From Bacillota bacterium (lineage in GTDB: Bacteria > Bacillota > Clostridia > Clostridiales > Clostridiaceae): 8,612 bases of DNA. A program made the position numbers and the translations under genes. Every line of letters begins with the position of its first letter. The first letter of the stretch is position 1. This document shows, one piece after another, positions 7,045-8,612 of the stretch. The notes below the pieces were generated by a model. The model saw nothing but the letters and a program-made list of their open reading frames with translations, was not told the DNA's origin and searched no databases. The stretch spans positions 1 through 8,612 of the forward strand of contig JAEXSY010000144.1 of the NCBI GenBank assembly GCA_023440105.1, in the 5' to 3' direction.

Positions 7045-7062
7045 AGGTTACCTGAATAACCT
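7045..7062. repeat. Inverted repeat in the GH3/feo intergenic region
   Basis: AGGTTA (7045-7050) and TAACCT (7057-7062) form a perfect 6-bp inverted repeat with a 6-base centre. It lies about 42 bases upstream of the GH3 start and 115 bases upstream of the feo operator boxes. It could be a regulator site for the GH3 gene. The half-site resembles DtxR-box halves, but the centre spacing differs. Confidence 0.3.
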
Positions 7063-7151
7063 ATCACAGACCATTGATAAATCACCAGTCTAATCGGAAT
7101 TTTTACAGTATTCTATCATTTTCAACACAGATAATTGACTTTTATAAATGA

Positions 7152-7170
7152 TTATATTAGACTAACTATG
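7152..7170 (+). promoter_or_regulatory. Weaker DtxR/IdeR-like box upstream of feoA
   Basis: TTATATTAGACTAACTATG agrees with the DtxR/IdeR consensus (TTAGGTTAGSCTAACCTAA) at 12 of 19 positions, including the core CTAAC. It starts 27 bases upstream of the stronger box and overlaps where the -35 element should lie. On its own it would be a marginal call. Confidence 0.35.
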
Positions 7171-7173
7171 TCA

Positions 7174-7179
7174 TATAAT
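7174..7179 (+). promoter_or_regulatory. -10 element of the feoAB promoter
   Basis: TATAAT matches the -10 consensus perfectly. It lies 33 bases upstream of the feoA TTG and directly beside the stronger DtxR-like box. No good -35 is present (TTATAT at 7152-7157 with a 16-base spacer is the best), which fits a regulated promoter. A TTGACT at 7135-7140 is too far away to serve. Confidence 0.45.
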
Positions 7180-7197
7180 TAGCTTTAGCTAACCAAA
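7179..7197 (+). promoter_or_regulatory. DtxR/IdeR-like iron-repressor operator of feoAB
   Basis: TTAGCTTTAGCTAACCAAA agrees with the DtxR/IdeR consensus at 15 of 19 positions, and contains the perfect inverted repeat TTAGCT-TT-AGCTAA. It covers the expected transcription start just downstream of TATAAT, so a bound iron-loaded repressor would block the promoter. A DtxR-family iron regulator, or the related MntR, is inferred; the regulator gene is not in the window. Confidence 0.55.
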
Positions 7198-7212
7198 AAA
7201 GGGGTGTTAATT

Positions 7213-7449
7213 TTGACTCTAGATACTTTAGAGCTGAATAAGGAGGCTATAATAACAAATGTAGGGGGAGAGGGGGAGCTGCGCTTGCGTCTATTAGATA
7301 TGGGCTTGATCCCCAAAACGAAAATATATATAAGGAAGGTAGCTCCTTTAGGAGATCCTATTGAAGTTCATGTTAGGGGTTATGAGCTTACTTTGAGATT
7401 AGAGGATGCAAGAAATATTCAAGTGGAACCGGTAGGTGGGATTCTATGA
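7213..7449 (+). CDS. feoA: FeoA, small SH3-like partner of the ferrous iron transporter
   Basis: A 78-residue cytoplasmic protein with the FeoA SH3-like fold. It begins TLDTLELNKEAIITNVGG, followed by RLRLLDMGLIPKTKIYIRKV, the conserved glycine-rich and L-D-M-G-L-x-P segment. It ends with the GYELTLRLEDARNIQV strand pair typical of the family. FeoA binds and modulates FeoB in Fe(II) uptake. I start it at TTG 7213, because AAGGGGTG (7199-7206) lies six bases upstream. A GTG at 7204 would add three residues but overlaps that ribosome binding site and has none of its own. The stop TGA overlaps the feoB start as ATGA. Transcription is probably iron-repressed through the DtxR-like boxes upstream. 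Confidence 0.93.
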   Translation: MTLDTLELNKEAIITNVGGEGELRLRLLDMGLIPKTKIYIRKVAPLGDPIEVHVRGYELTLRLEDARNIQVEPVGGIL

Positions 7450-8612
7450 TTTTTGCACTAATAGGAAACCAAAACTGCGGTAAGACCACCCTATTTAATC
7501 AGCTTACAGGCTCTAATCAGCATGTAGGAAACTTTCCTGGGGTAACTGTGGAACAAAAGATTGGAGAAATCATAGGTTTAAATAATTTCACCGTGGCAGA
7601 CCTTCCAGGGATATACTCCTTAAGGCCTTATTCCCATGAGGAAATCGTCACAAGAGATTTTCTTATTAATCAGAAGCCTAACGGTATTATAAATATAGTA
7701 GATGCAACGAATATTGAAAGAAATCTATATCTTACTCTTCAGCTTTTAGAATTGAATATTCCTATGGTTTTAGCTCTCAATATGATGGATGAAGTTAGAA
7801 ATAATGGTGGAACAATTAATATATCCAAGCTATCTGAGGCATTGGGCATACCTGTTATCCCTATAAGCGCATCAAAAAATGAAGGTATAACTGAATTAAC
7901 AAATAACATACTTAAGGTATCTAAGGAAAGAAAAATCTCTGTTAATAAGGATTTTTGCACCTCAGGACCTGTCCATAGATGCATTCACGGAGTCTCTCAT
8001 TTAATTGAGGATCATGCAGAAAACCTTGGAATTTCCAGCAGATTTGCAGCCACCAAGGTTATAGAAAAGGATCAGGCGATAATTGATAGCCTTAATTTAA
8101 GTGATAATGAGATGGACATGATAGACCATGGTATTAAGGAAATGGAAGAAGAGCTTGGTATGGATAGAAATGCTGCCCTTGCAGATATGAGATATACCTT
8201 TATAGAGAACATATGCAGCAAAGCTGTGGTAAAATGCCAGGAAAGCAAGGAGCATAAGAGAAGCATTAAAATCGATAGCATACTTACTCATAAGTATCTT
8301 GCTATACCTATTTTCCTAACAATAATGCTTTTGATTTTTTATCTTACCTTTAACGTTATCGGCTCATTCCTTAGTGATATCCTTGCTTTTGGAATTACAG
8401 CCATTACAGATTCAGCGGATAAGCTCCTAAGCTCCTATGGTATTAATCCTGTAGTCCATAGCCTTATTATAGATGGTGTCTTCAGCGGTGTAGGAAGTGT
8501 GCTGAGCTTTTTGCCCATAATAGTTACGCTATTCTTTTTCCTATCTATACTAGAGGATTCGGGCTATATAGCAAGAGTTGCCTTTGTAATGGATAAGCTT
8601 TTAAGAAAGATA
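7446..8612 (+). CDS. feoB: FeoB ferrous iron transporter (C-terminus cut off)
   Basis: 389 residues are visible of a protein that usually has 600-800. The N-terminal G-protein domain shows G1 GNQNCGKT (7-14), G2 with Thr34 in GVTVE, G3 DLPG (52-55), G4 NMMD (112-115) and a G5-like SAS near residue 139. Charged helices at about 165-275 fit the guanine-dissociation-inhibitor segment. The membrane part starts near residue 285 with AIPIFLTIMLLIFYLTFNVI. The FeoB hallmark LEDSGYIARVAFVMD appears just before the window end. The protein moves Fe(II) across the inner membrane. The ATG overlaps the feoA stop by four bases (ATGA) with GGTGGG upstream, so the two are translationally coupled. All nucleotide-binding motifs are intact. 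Confidence 0.96.
   Translation, partial: MIFALIGNQNCGKTTLFNQLTGSNQHVGNFPGVTVEQKIGEIIGLNNFTVADLPGIYSLRPYSHEEIVTRDFLINQKPNGIINIVDATNIERNLYLTLQLLELNIPMVLALNMMDEVRNNGGTINISKLSEALGIPVIPISASKNEGITELTNNILKVSKERKISVNKDFCTSGPVHRCIHGVSHLIEDHAENLGISSRFAATKVIEKDQAIIDSLNLSDNEMDMIDHGIKEMEEELGMDRNAALADMRYTFIENICSKAVVKCQESKEHKRSIKIDSILTHKYLAIPIFLTIMLLIFYLTFNVIGSFLSDILAFGITAITDSADKLLSSYGINPVVHSLIIDGVFSGVGSVLSFLPIIVTLFFFLSILEDSGYIARVAFVMDKLLRKI

Noticed and set aside
7149..7163. Fur box upstream of feoA
   Set aside because: The best Fur-like match agrees at only about half of the positions, clearly worse than the DtxR-like boxes in the same region.

Overview
The window is AT-rich DNA with clostridial-style gene signals: strong AGGAGG-type ribosome binding sites, ATG/GTG/TTG starts, TAA and TGA stops, and short intergenic gaps. 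Everything visible fits a low-GC anaerobic Firmicute, most likely Clostridium or a close relative. The genus is inferred from gene families and base composition, not from a marker gene. Both ends cut through genes.

Region 1 (1-3776) looks like a carbohydrate or glycoside catabolic locus. A partial leftward gene of at least 350 residues joins an amidotransferase-like N-terminal domain to what looks like a six-hairpin glycosidase-type domain. Diverging from it is a two-gene operon: a ROK-family sugar kinase, then a 525-residue FAD-dependent oxidoreductase of the FAD_oxidored type. The shared 199-bp control region carries a good match to a catabolite-responsive (cre) element between plausible divergent promoters. 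The operon ends at a strong hairpin at 3802-3837, which probably terminates convergent transcription from both sides.

Region 2 (3848-5189, leftward) is a tightly coupled pair: a YesL-like (DUF624) membrane protein followed by a cytoplasmic SGNH/GDSL esterase with an intact Ser/GxND/DxxH set. Both families often occur in polysaccharide-use clusters, so this pair may work with region 1. The leader in front of the pair holds two crossed inverted repeats, one of which would mask the ribosome binding site.

Region 3 (5321-7003, leftward) is one 560-codon reading frame for a GH3-family (auxin-conjugase-like) adenylate-forming enzyme. It is interrupted in frame by a single TGA at codon 306, at a position that is glycine in plant GH3 proteins as I recall them. 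It is best read as a recently disabled gene or a base error. Selenocysteine insertion was considered and judged unlikely.

Region 4 (7004-8612, rightward) is the ferrous-iron uptake operon feoA-feoB, with feoB cut by the window end. The genes overlap by ATGA. The operator region carries two DtxR/IdeR-like boxes around a TATAAT -10 element, which suggests iron-dependent repression by a DtxR-family regulator rather than by Fur.

No tRNA, rRNA, CRISPR array, insertion sequence or phage gene was seen, and no stretch over 300 bases lacks a gene. I did not find a clearly new multi-gene system. The best leads are the TGA-interrupted GH3 gene, the crossed-repeat leader before the YesL gene, and the amidotransferase-like/glycosidase-like fusion.
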